Shown: piece by piece, positions 34,750 through 42,997 of the stretch
Numbering within the stretch: position 1 is the first letter of the stretch
How the letters are laid out: every line of letters begins with the position of its first letter
Source: an uncultured Bacteroidales bacterium
Lineage (GTDB): Bacteria; Bacteroidota; Bacteroidia; Bacteroidales; UBA932
DNA length: 47,351 nucleotides
Assembly: GCA_947305815.1 (NCBI GenBank)
Contig: CAMZEI010000002.1
Span: 1 to 47,351, forward strand
Reading direction: 5' to 3'
Position numbers and translations under genes: made by a program
Notes under the pieces: model-generated
What the model saw: only the letters and a program-made list of their open reading frames with translations
Database searches by the model: none
What the model was told of the DNA's origin: nothing

Positions 34750-35990
34750 ATACCAAAGCTCTTTTTGATATCATCCACGGCATCCAGCTTCTCCCATCCG
34801 AAGAACTGCACCTCGCGAGGCTCGCCCTTGACGGTGACGACCTCGCGGTAGGGCTTGCGGCCTACGTGGCCGTAGGCTGCTGTAGGGGCGAAGATGGGGT
34901 TGCGAAGTCCGAAACGGCGCACGATGGCAGCCGGACGCAGGTCGAAAAGGCCTGCCACGCGGGATGCGATCTCTCCGTCGTTCATATCCACGTGCGCGCT
35001 GCCGTAGGTCTCCACGAACACGCTCACAGGCTCGGCCACTCCGATTGCATAGGCGATCTGCACGAGGCATTCGTCACACACGCCTGCGGCGACCAGATTC
35101 TTAGCTATATGGCGTGCCGCATATGCACCGCTGCGGTCAACTTTGGATGAATCCTTCCCGGAGAATGCGCCACCGCCGTGAGCGCCGCGTCCACCATAGG
35201 TATCAACGATAATCTTGCGGCCCGTGAGGCCGGTATCTCCGGCAGGCCCGCCGATCACGAACTTGCCGGTGGGGTTGACATGCAGTATATAGTCGCCCTT
35301 GAAGAGAGCTGCAGTGCGCTCAGGCAGAGAAGCGATAAGGCGTGGGATGAGTATTTCCTTCACATCCTTCTCAATACGCTCGTGCATCTCGGCTTCGGGA
35401 GCGAAATCATCGTGCTGGGTACTCAGGACTATGGTATGGACTCGCACCGGGTGATGGTGGGAGCTGAATTCGACGGTGAACTGGGCTTTGGCGTCCGGCC
35501 GCAGGTAAGGCATGAGCGCGGGCTCGTTATGACGGATATCTGAGAGTATCTGCAGCAGGCGGTGCGAGAGCGAGAGGGCCAGAGGCATGTATTCCTCAGT
35601 GTCGCGGCATGCGTATCCGAACATCATACCCTGGTCGCCGGCGCCCTGAGCGTCTTCGCTGCCGCGCTCGACCCCTTGCAGGATGTCGCGGCTCTGCTCA
35701 TGCAGGGTGCTGATTACCCCGCATCCGGAGGCGTCGAAACCATACTCGGACTTGGTGTAGCCAATACGTGCAATGGTCTTGCGCACGGTCTCCTGGATAT
35801 CGACATAGGCATCCTCGGAGCGTACCTCGCCGCCGACTACTACGAGCCCTGCGGTGCAGAAAGTCTCGCACGCCACCTTGGCGTCAGGGTCCTGGCGCAG
35901 GAATTCATCCAGGATTGCATCTGAAATCTGGTCGGCCACCTTGTCGGGATGGCCCTCGGAGACTGACTCCGAAGTGAAGAGATAGTTCAT
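34746..35990 (-). CDS. metK: S-adenosylmethionine synthase
   Basis: 414 residues. Signature pieces: MNYLFTSESVSEGHPDKVADQISDAILD, GAGDQGMMFGYA, HVNPTGKFVIGGPAGDTGLTGRKIIVDTYGG, HGGGAFSGKDSSKVDRSGAYAAR. It makes SAM from methionine and ATP, the methyl donor for TrmB and the other methyltransferases here. It has its own promoter with a leader of about 60 nt. No recognised SAM riboswitch was seen in that leader. It is followed by the overlapping deformylase gene. Confidence 0.98.
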   Translation of the reverse strand: MNYLFTSESVSEGHPDKVADQISDAILDEFLRQDPDAKVACETFCTAGLVVVGGEVRSEDAYVDIQETVRKTIARIGYTKSEYGFDASGCGVISTLHEQSRDILQGVERGSEDAQGAGDQGMMFGYACRDTEEYMPLALSLSHRLLQILSDIRHNEPALMPYLRPDAKAQFTVEFSSHHHPVRVHTIVLSTQHDDFAPEAEMHERIEKDVKEILIPRLIASLPERTAALFKGDYILHVNPTGKFVIGGPAGDTGLTGRKIIVDTYGGRGAHGGGAFSGKDSSKVDRSGAYAARHIAKNLVAAGVCDECLVQIAYAIGVAEPVSVFVETYGSAHVDMNDGEIASRVAGLFDLRPAAIVRRFGLRNPIFAPTAAYGHVGRKPYREVVTVKGEPREVQFFGWEKLDAVDDIKKSFGI

Positions 35991-36058
35991 TTTAGCATTG
36001 TTTTTTGGCGTGGTTGCAAGCAGTCAAATCTTTCCACGCGGGTTGTTAATAAGCGGTG

Positions 36059-36066
36059 CAAAGATA
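36059..36066 (-). promoter_or_regulatory. metK promoter -7 box
   Basis: TATCTTTG on the minus strand, 68 nt before the metK ATG, fits TAnnTTTG. No convincing -33 element accompanies it. Confidence 0.55.
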
Positions 36067-36079
36067 GTCAAATTTTTTG

Positions 36080-36110
36080 TTTGAATTTACGCTGTTCGGT
36101 TGTATCTTTG
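36080..36110 (+). promoter_or_regulatory. Promoter of the first Oar-like receptor gene
   Basis: TTTG (36080-36083), a 19-nt spacer and TATCTTTG (36103-36110) match the Bacteroidota -33/-7 consensus exactly. The leader to the ATG at 36166 is about 50 nt. Confidence 0.8.
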
Positions 36111-36165
36111 TCCCCGGTTAGAGAAGTATAGTTGTTTAATCATAATACTTTTTCCTATTAACTCT

Positions 36166-39100
36166 ATGAACAAACTTTTCAAAGCTTTGTTGTCCACTGC
36201 GGCAGCAATGTGTTTTGTCGTGTCCGCCTACGCGCAGGTCACGACCGCCAATCTGGCCGGTAAAGTTGTTGATGACAAGGGCGCTGTGACCGGTGTCACC
36301 GTCATTGCCACTTACAATCCTACCGGCACCCAGTACTACAGCATCTCTGATGCACAGGGCCAGTACCGTATCAACGGTATCACCCCTGGTGGCCCTTACA
36401 CCGTGACCGTCGAGATGCTCGGCTATCGCGGCATCACCGTCGAGGGAGTGTTCGCACCCCTTGCCGAGACCTCCGTGGTTAACGTCAAACTCGAGGACGA
36501 GTCCATCAGCCTCGAAGGTGTCGTGCTTGTAGCCGACGCTTCCGAGTCCGGAATGAACATCCGTCGCAGCGGCGCCGGCACATCCGTAAGCCAGCGCACC
36601 ATGGAGAGCCTGCCGACCTCTACCGGCCGCAGTCTCAATGACATTCTGCGCCTCACCCCTCAGGCAACTACCGGTGGCAGCGGTTTCGCAGCCGGCGGCG
36701 GTAACTACCGTTCGTCCTACATCACCGTTGACGGTGCTGCTTTCAACAACGCCTTCGGTATCGGCTCCAACCTCCCTGCAGGCGGCAGCCCCATCTCCCT
36801 CGACGCCATCGAGCAGATGTCCATCAACATCACTCCTTACGATGTCCGTCAGGGTGGATTTACCGGCGCAGCAGTCAACTCTGTGACCAAGAGCGGTACC
36901 AACGAGCTCAAGGTCTCCGTCTATGACTACTACACTTCCGGCAAGATCAAGGGTGTCAAGTATGCCAACGCAGACGGCTCCGTCGGCGAGCTTCCCGCAT
37001 CGGACGCAGTGAGCAACACTGTCGGTGCCAGCATCGGCGGTCCCATCATCAAGAACAAGCTCTTCTTCTTCGTCAACTTCGAGTACGAGCCCAAGACCAG
37101 CCCTGCTACCAGCTGGCTCACCAACGACGGTACCTGGGCTGCTGACGGCAAGGGCAGTGTCCACCGCCCCACCGCCGCTCAGATGGAGGACATCAAGTCC
37201 TATCTCAAGCAGACTTACAACTATGATCCGGGTCGTTACGAGAACTTCTCCGTTGATACTCCTATCATGAAGATACTCGGCCGCGTCGACTGGAACATCA
37301 ACCGCGACAACCGCCTCACCCTCCGCTACAGCCAGGTAACCCGTAAGGGCATCTCCCTCGCTTCCGACTCCGTCAACCCCATCGGCGACGGCGCTGTGAA
37401 CGTAGGTTACGTCAAGAAGACCGGCGGCCGCAAGACCTCCTACTGCCTGCCTTTCGAGAGCGCTTACTACTACACCGAGGATAACTTCTACTCCTTCGCA
37501 GGTGAGCTCCACAGCCGCCTCTTCGACGGTAAGCTCAATAATACTCTGCGTGGTACATATTCTCACCAGAATATCCCCAGAAGCTTCTACGGCGATCATT
37601 TCCCTACCGTTGACATCCTCGAGGAGACTGACGGCGTGAAGGGTGTCCTCACCACCATCGGTCCCGATCCCTTCACCTACGGCAATCTCCGTGACGTAGC
37701 CACCATGGTGTTCACCGACGAGCTCAGCTGGACTTCCGGCATCCACAACTTCGTTACAGGTCTGCAGTACGAGCACAACCGCACCAAGAACGGCTTCATG
37801 CAGGGCGGCGCAGGCTGGTACACCTTCGCATCCTGGGATGACTTCAAGAACGGCGCACTTCCCGTGTCCTTCTGCATCACCCACGGCAACAACGACCAGC
37901 TCGCACAGGTATTCCCTTCATTCGACTACAACCAGGCTTCCGCTTACATCCAGGACGAGATGAACATCAGCGATAACTTCAAGCTTACCGCAGGTGTCCG
38001 CTTCGAGCTTCCCATGTATCCCAGCATCGAGGGCAACGAGAACAAGAACTTCACCAACATCTATGCAAGCTACGGCGGTTACAAGACCTCCGATATGCCC
38101 GGTGCAAAGCTCAACGTCTCCCCTCGTATCGGCTTCAACTGGGACATCCTCGGTGACCGCAGCCTCATCCTCCGCGGTGGCACCGGCGTTTACACCGGCC
38201 GTATTCCTTTCGTCTGGATCGTCTCCGTCGCAGGTAACTCCAACTGTCTCCAGAACCAGGTTATTATGCACGCAAGCGAGATTGCCGCTTCTACCGATGG
38301 CAAGATCGACGGTGTTACCATCCCTCACTTCCATACCAATGTCGCTGACATAACCGCTGAGCTCTACGGCGGCACCTTCACCCGCAACGAGAACCTCGCA
38401 GCTCCTTCGGCAACCACCATCCTTGACAAGAACCTCAAGATGCCCACCACCTGGAAGGCTTCCCTCGCTCTCGACGCACAGCTTCCTTGGGGTATCAAGG
38501 GATCCCTCGAAGGTATCTTCAACAAGAACTTCAACAGCACCGTAGTCCACAAGCTTGGCTACACCACCTCTACCGTACAGCTCCCCGGTGAGCCCAGGGA
38601 AAGGATATTCTACAACACTATTCCTGAAGTTGGCAAGATTCATCCTTACTACATCACCAATCCTGCTGACGGCACCGCTCAGGGCTACTACGCTTCCCTG
38701 ACCGCCTCCCTCAAGAAGGACTTTGACTGGGGCCTCAGCCTCATGGCGGCTTACACCTACTCCGCTTCCAAGAGTCTGACCGATGGAGACGGTGACCAGG
38801 TCACATCGCTCTTCGACAACAACATGTACTGCGTAGACGGCCCCAACCACGACGAGCTCGGCTACTCCTCCTTCGTGTCGCCTCACCGCGTTATTGTCAA
38901 CGCCAGCTACACCATCAAGGAAGGCAAGCACCTCGCCACCAACCTCGGCCTGTTCTATGAGGGCTACAACTACGGCGTCGTAGGTACCTACGGAGCATCC
39001 CGCTTCAGCTATACCACCGATACTGACTACACATGCGAAACCGCTCCGGCAGGTGTCCACGGCGCTGCTAACCTCATCTACATCCCTACCGCTTCCGAGC

Positions 39101-39492
39101 TCGCAGCAATGCCTTGGAGCAGCGCAGAGAACAAGGCAGCCTGGGAAGCTTACATCACCGGTGACAAGTACCTCAGCAAGCATCGCGGAGAGTATGCAGC
39201 ACGCGGCGGCGCAGTCATGCCTTGGTTCGGTGTGCTTAGCGCAAAGGTCTCCCAGGACTTCATCTTCAACGCTCTCGGCAAGGCTCACACCCTCAGGCTC
39301 GGTGTTGATCTCAACAACCTCGGCAACCTCGTGAATCCTGCATGGGGCACCGTCAAGCAGATCAAGTCCTCCGGAGCCATCTCCTACAAGGACGGCGTGT
39401 ACACCTTCAACGAGGCTCAGTGCAAGTTCGACACCTACGCAGACGCTGCTTCCACCTGGTCTGTCCTCTTCAGCGCCCGCTACTTCTTCTAG
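36166..39492 (+). CDS. TonB-dependent receptor, Oar-like family (first copy)
   Basis: 1108 residues from ATG at 36166. The ORF-track start 22 codons upstream is rejected because this one opens with a signal peptide (MNKLFKALLSTAAAMCFVVSAYAQ). Residues about 27-110 are a carboxypeptidase regulatory-like domain (ANLAGKVVDDKGAVTGVTVI). The plug follows with the Oar-type signature SYITVDGAAFNNAFGIGSNLP, ISLDAIEQMSINITPYDVRQGGFTG and NSVTKSGTNELKVSVYDYY. The remainder is a beta-barrel that closes with LFSARYFF. Oar-like receptors lack a SusD partner and are thought to import or export larger ligands. The substrate is unknown. It has its own promoter and a strong terminator, so it is probably monocistronic. 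The codon pattern is strongly biased to C/G-ending codons, suggesting high expression. Confidence 0.93.
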   Translation: MNKLFKALLSTAAAMCFVVSAYAQVTTANLAGKVVDDKGAVTGVTVIATYNPTGTQYYSISDAQGQYRINGITPGGPYTVTVEMLGYRGITVEGVFAPLAETSVVNVKLEDESISLEGVVLVADASESGMNIRRSGAGTSVSQRTMESLPTSTGRSLNDILRLTPQATTGGSGFAAGGGNYRSSYITVDGAAFNNAFGIGSNLPAGGSPISLDAIEQMSINITPYDVRQGGFTGAAVNSVTKSGTNELKVSVYDYYTSGKIKGVKYANADGSVGELPASDAVSNTVGASIGGPIIKNKLFFFVNFEYEPKTSPATSWLTNDGTWAADGKGSVHRPTAAQMEDIKSYLKQTYNYDPGRYENFSVDTPIMKILGRVDWNINRDNRLTLRYSQVTRKGISLASDSVNPIGDGAVNVGYVKKTGGRKTSYCLPFESAYYYTEDNFYSFAGELHSRLFDGKLNNTLRGTYSHQNIPRSFYGDHFPTVDILEETDGVKGVLTTIGPDPFTYGNLRDVATMVFTDELSWTSGIHNFVTGLQYEHNRTKNGFMQGGAGWYTFASWDDFKNGALPVSFCITHGNNDQLAQVFPSFDYNQASAYIQDEMNISDNFKLTAGVRFELPMYPSIEGNENKNFTNIYASYGGYKTSDMPGAKLNVSPRIGFNWDILGDRSLILRGGTGVYTGRIPFVWIVSVAGNSNCLQNQVIMHASEIAASTDGKIDGVTIPHFHTNVADITAELYGGTFTRNENLAAPSATTILDKNLKMPTTWKASLALDAQLPWGIKGSLEGIFNKNFNSTVVHKLGYTTSTVQLPGEPRERIFYNTIPEVGKIHPYYITNPADGTAQGYYASLTASLKKDFDWGLSLMAAYTYSASKSLTDGDGDQVTSLFDNNMYCVDGPNHDELGYSSFVSPHRVIVNASYTIKEGKHLATNLGLFYEGYNYGVVGTYGASRFSYTTDTDYTCETAPAGVHGAANLIYIPTASELAAMPWSSAENKAAWEAYITGDKYLSKHRGEYAARGGAVMPWFGVLSAKVSQDFIFNALGKAHTLRLGVDLNNLGNLVNPAWGTVKQIKSSGAISYKDGVYTFNEAQCKFDTYADAASTWSVLFSARYFF

Positions 39493-39523
39493 TCGAAAGG
39501 CCCTAAAAGGGTAAGACTATAAC

Positions 39524-39562
39524 ACAAAAGGAGCGACCCCGTCACGGGGCCGCTCCTTTTGT
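39524..39562 (+). terminator. Terminator after the first Oar-like receptor
   Basis: A 17-bp stem with one mismatch (ACAAAAGGAGCGACCCC paired with GGGGCCGCTCCTTTTGT) and a 5-nt loop, ending in a T-run. It lies 32 bp after the stop codon. Confidence 0.9.
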
Positions 39563-39584
39563 TAATAACTTGTTGAAAACAAAA

Positions 39585-39616
39585 TTTGTCCTTGCGCGTG
39601 CGAGCGAGTAATTTTG
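39585..39616 (+). promoter_or_regulatory. Promoter of the second Oar-like receptor operon
   Basis: TTTG (39585-39588), a 20-nt spacer and TAATTTTG (39609-39616), about 50 nt before the ATG at 39668. Confidence 0.75.
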
Positions 39617-39667
39617 TGGTCTATTGGATTATAATACCATACAAACGTATCAATTCATAACCAAACC

Positions 39668-42600
39668 ATGAGAAAAACCATCAAGAGCGCGTTGCTGATC
39701 CTGTCGGCAATGCTCGTGGGGACTGTGGCATTTGCGCAGGTCACCACATCCTCGATGAACGGTAAGATTTCCGATGAGGCCGGTCCCGTCGCAGGGGCTG
39801 TCGTCACGGCAGTCCACCAGCCCACCGGTTCGCAGTTCTACGCTGTGTCCGATGCCAAGGGTACTTACCGTCTCAACAACATCACCTCGGGTGGTCCGTA
39901 CACCGTGACCGTCTCCTGCCTCGGCTATACTCCGGCGGAGTTCACGGACATCAGCGTTGCGCTGTCGGATAACCTGATTCTGGACGTAAAGCTCCTCGAA
40001 GAGAGCATTCAGCTGCAGTCCGCTGCGGTTGTTGCCGAAGGAGGACTGTCCAACATGCGCTCTGAGAGGGCCGGTGCAATCACCTCCCTCGACCGCAAGC
40101 AGATCAACGAAGTGCCTACCGTCTCCAGGAGCCTCAACGACCTCCTCAAGATGGACCCCAACTCCTACGTCTCCGGCAGCTATGCCTACATCGGAGGAGC
40201 CGGCTACCGTTCTTCGTTCGTAACTGTCAACGGTGCCGCGTTCAACAACGCTTTCGGTATCGGCTCCAACCTCCCGAGCAACGGTTCGCCTATCTCCATC
40301 GACGCTCTCGACCAGGTGTCAGTCAGTGTGACTCCCTATGACGTGCGTCAGAGCGGCTTCACCGGCGGCGGCATCAACGCCGTGACGAGGTCCGGTTCCA
40401 ACAAGTTCGAAGGAAGCGCCTACTCCTACTTCAACAACCAGAACTTCAAGGGTGTATGGGTAGGTGACAACGAGCTCACCCGCACCGAGTCCCAGTATCT
40501 CATGTACGGTGCCCGCGTCGGCGGTCCCATAATCAAGGACAAACTCTTCTTCTTCGCCAACTTCGAGATTGAGAAGAATGTCACTCCCGGTCCTTCACGC
40601 GTAGCCTCCACTCCCGAGAAGCCCTACACCAACGGTAACGACGGTGTAGCCCGTCCTTCCGCAGATATCATGGACGGCATCAGCGCTTTCCTGAAGGAGA
40701 AGTACAGCTACGAGACCGGCCCTTACCAGGGTTATTCCGCTGCAGACAACGGATTCAAGATCCTCGCCCGCATCGACTGGAACATCAACCGCAACCACAA
40801 GTTCAACGTTTACTACAGCCAGTCCGTAACGAGCGGCGACCCTCTCGCCCCTTCGACTTCAACGAGCGGCCTTGGTGACCGTAACTTCACCGCCAACAGC
40901 CGTCAGGCAATGACTGCAATCTACTACAAGAATGCACGTTACTATCAGGGCAACTCCTTCAAGTCCGCTTCTGCCGAGCTCAACTCCCGCTTCTTCGACG
41001 GTAAGCTGGGCAACGTCCTCCGTGCGACCTGGTCCAACCAGGACGACTCCCGTACCGTGGACAGCTCCGAGTTCCCGTTCGTAGACATCGCGGTTGCAGG
41101 CAACACCTACACCTCATTCGGATATGAGCTGTTCTCCTATGGCAATGTCCGTTACGTCAACACCGTCAATGTCACCGACGAGCTCACCCTGTCAGCCGGC
41201 ATCCACAATGCTCTGCTCGGTATCCAGTATGAGCACAACAACACCAAGAACGGTTTCCAGAGGTTCGGCGCAGGTTACTACCAGTTCGCTTTCGACACCG
41301 AAGAAGAGCTCCGCGCTGCAGTCAACAACGGCACCCTGCTTGACAACCCTGCACAGTTCGCGATCACTCACTCTCTGAATCCCGACCTGTCCCAGGCATT
41401 CCCTCAGTTCGACTTCAACCAGCTCTCCATCTATGCTCAGGACGAGATCAGCTTCTCGCCCCGCTTCAAGCTGACCGCAGGCATAAGGATTGACTTCCCT
41501 ATGTACCCTGCTCTCAATACCTACAACGAGCAGGTTGCCACGACTCAGCTCCGTGAGACCAATGGCAACGGCGGCTACTACGACACCTCGGCTCTGCCCA
41601 AGACCACGGTGATGTACTCGCCCCGTATCGGCTTCAACTGGGATATCCTCGGTAACCGCGATCTCGTGCTCCGCGGCGGCACCGGTGTCTTCACCGGCCG
41701 TATCCCCTTCGTGTGGATAGTCTCCCAGGCAGGTGACTCCGGTGTCCTGCAGGTTACCACCACCCGCGTGGCAGCCAAGGGCCAGGAAGTCCCTTCGTTC
41801 ACTACCGACCGCATGGACATGGCAACCCAGCTCTACGGCACGGTTGACCCTTCGACCTTCAGCCAGATGAGCATCAGCTCCTGCACCCTCATCGACGAGA
41901 ACCTCCGCATGCCTCAGACATGGAAGAGCTCCCTCGCCCTCGACGCCAACCTCCCCGGCGGCATTAAGGCCACCCTGGAAGGCGTTATCAACTACGATAT
42001 CAATTCCACCGTGGTGACCAACCTCGGTCTCAAGGATCCCGTCTGGACACTCAACGGAATTGACAGCCGTCCTATCTACGGCGCTACCTATGACAACAAG
42101 CTCACTGCCGCTTACATGATTACCAACGGCAAGTACAACGGTTGGTACTACGCAGTGACCGCCAAGCTCCGCAAGAGCTTCTCATGGGGTCTCTCGCTGC
42201 AGGCTTCCTACACCCACGCCGCCGCACGCAACATCTTCGACGGCTCGGGCGACCAGCCTTACAGCACCTGGAACGTGCCCTACACCGTGTACGGCAACAA
42301 CAGCCAGGAGCTCAGCTATGCCGGCTACGTGATGCCTCACCGCGTCATGGCCCAGGTCAGCTACGCAAAGGACTATGCCAAGCATTTCGGCAGCCAGATC
42401 TCCCTCTTCTACAACGGTGGTCCTCAGGGCCGCACTTCCTACACCTACACCTCTACGATTGTAGGCGACGGTGGCGCAAAGAACCTTATCTACGTGCCTA
42501 AGAGCAAGGATGAGCTGACTTTCACCGACTACACTCCCGAGAAGTGGGACAAGGTCTACACCGCCGAAGAACAGGCCCAGGATTTCTGGAACTTCATCGA

Positions 42601-42979
42601 GCAGGACAAGTACCTGAGCTCCCGCAAGGGTCAGTATGCCGAGCGTAACGGTGTCGTCCTTCCCTGGTCCAACCGAATTGACCTCAAGTTCAACCAGAAC
42701 TTCTACTTCTTCACCGGCAGCAACCACCACAAGCACACTGTGCAGCTTGGCGTTGATATCCTTAATTTCGCCAACATGCTCAACAAGAACTGGGGACATG
42801 CTTACACCGCACCCGTCATCCAGATTCTCGATGCTACCGGTTATGTGGCAGGCGCTCCTTCGACCCCGACCTATCACTTCAGGGCCAACGGAACGGAGCG
42901 TATTACCAGTTCCTTCACCGACAGTATCGGCTTCGGAAGCACCTGGTCGATGCAGCTGAACCTCCGTTACATATTCTAA
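39668..42979 (+). CDS. TonB-dependent receptor, Oar-like family (second copy)
   Basis: 1103 residues, clearly paralogous to the gene at 36166 along its whole length. It has a signal peptide (LLILSAMLVGTVAFAQ), a regulatory-like domain (SMNGKISDEAGPVAGAVVTAVHQPTGSQFYAVSD), the plug with SFVTVNGAAFNNAFGIGSNLP and SVSVTPYDVRQSGFTGGGINAVTRSG, and a barrel ending MQLNLRYIF. Barrel regions shared with the first copy include SPRIGFNWDILG and LRGGTGVFTGRIPFVWIVSQAG; exposed loops differ, suggesting different ligands. A BACON-domain lipoprotein gene follows after 18 bp in the same transcript, a likely surface partner that the first copy lacks. Confidence 0.93.
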   Translation: MRKTIKSALLILSAMLVGTVAFAQVTTSSMNGKISDEAGPVAGAVVTAVHQPTGSQFYAVSDAKGTYRLNNITSGGPYTVTVSCLGYTPAEFTDISVALSDNLILDVKLLEESIQLQSAAVVAEGGLSNMRSERAGAITSLDRKQINEVPTVSRSLNDLLKMDPNSYVSGSYAYIGGAGYRSSFVTVNGAAFNNAFGIGSNLPSNGSPISIDALDQVSVSVTPYDVRQSGFTGGGINAVTRSGSNKFEGSAYSYFNNQNFKGVWVGDNELTRTESQYLMYGARVGGPIIKDKLFFFANFEIEKNVTPGPSRVASTPEKPYTNGNDGVARPSADIMDGISAFLKEKYSYETGPYQGYSAADNGFKILARIDWNINRNHKFNVYYSQSVTSGDPLAPSTSTSGLGDRNFTANSRQAMTAIYYKNARYYQGNSFKSASAELNSRFFDGKLGNVLRATWSNQDDSRTVDSSEFPFVDIAVAGNTYTSFGYELFSYGNVRYVNTVNVTDELTLSAGIHNALLGIQYEHNNTKNGFQRFGAGYYQFAFDTEEELRAAVNNGTLLDNPAQFAITHSLNPDLSQAFPQFDFNQLSIYAQDEISFSPRFKLTAGIRIDFPMYPALNTYNEQVATTQLRETNGNGGYYDTSALPKTTVMYSPRIGFNWDILGNRDLVLRGGTGVFTGRIPFVWIVSQAGDSGVLQVTTTRVAAKGQEVPSFTTDRMDMATQLYGTVDPSTFSQMSISSCTLIDENLRMPQTWKSSLALDANLPGGIKATLEGVINYDINSTVVTNLGLKDPVWTLNGIDSRPIYGATYDNKLTAAYMITNGKYNGWYYAVTAKLRKSFSWGLSLQASYTHAAARNIFDGSGDQPYSTWNVPYTVYGNNSQELSYAGYVMPHRVMAQVSYAKDYAKHFGSQISLFYNGGPQGRTSYTYTSTIVGDGGAKNLIYVPKSKDELTFTDYTPEKWDKVYTAEEQAQDFWNFIEQDKYLSSRKGQYAERNGVVLPWSNRIDLKFNQNFYFFTGSNHHKHTVQLGVDILNFANMLNKNWGHAYTAPVIQILDATGYVAGAPSTPTYHFRANGTERITSSFTDSIGFGSTWSMQLNLRYIF

Positions 42980-42997
42980 CAGCAAGAAAGAAAAGCC

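Noticed and set aside
35991-36058. SAM riboswitch in the metK leader
   Set aside because: The leader has a GTGG/CCAC-type pairing but none of the conserved cores of SAM riboswitches that I can recognise.
39639-39648. ATACAAACGT near the second Oar-like promoter as a second LacI operator
   Set aside because: It shares ten bases with the lacI operator region, but the palindrome is broken on the right side and there is no functional link.
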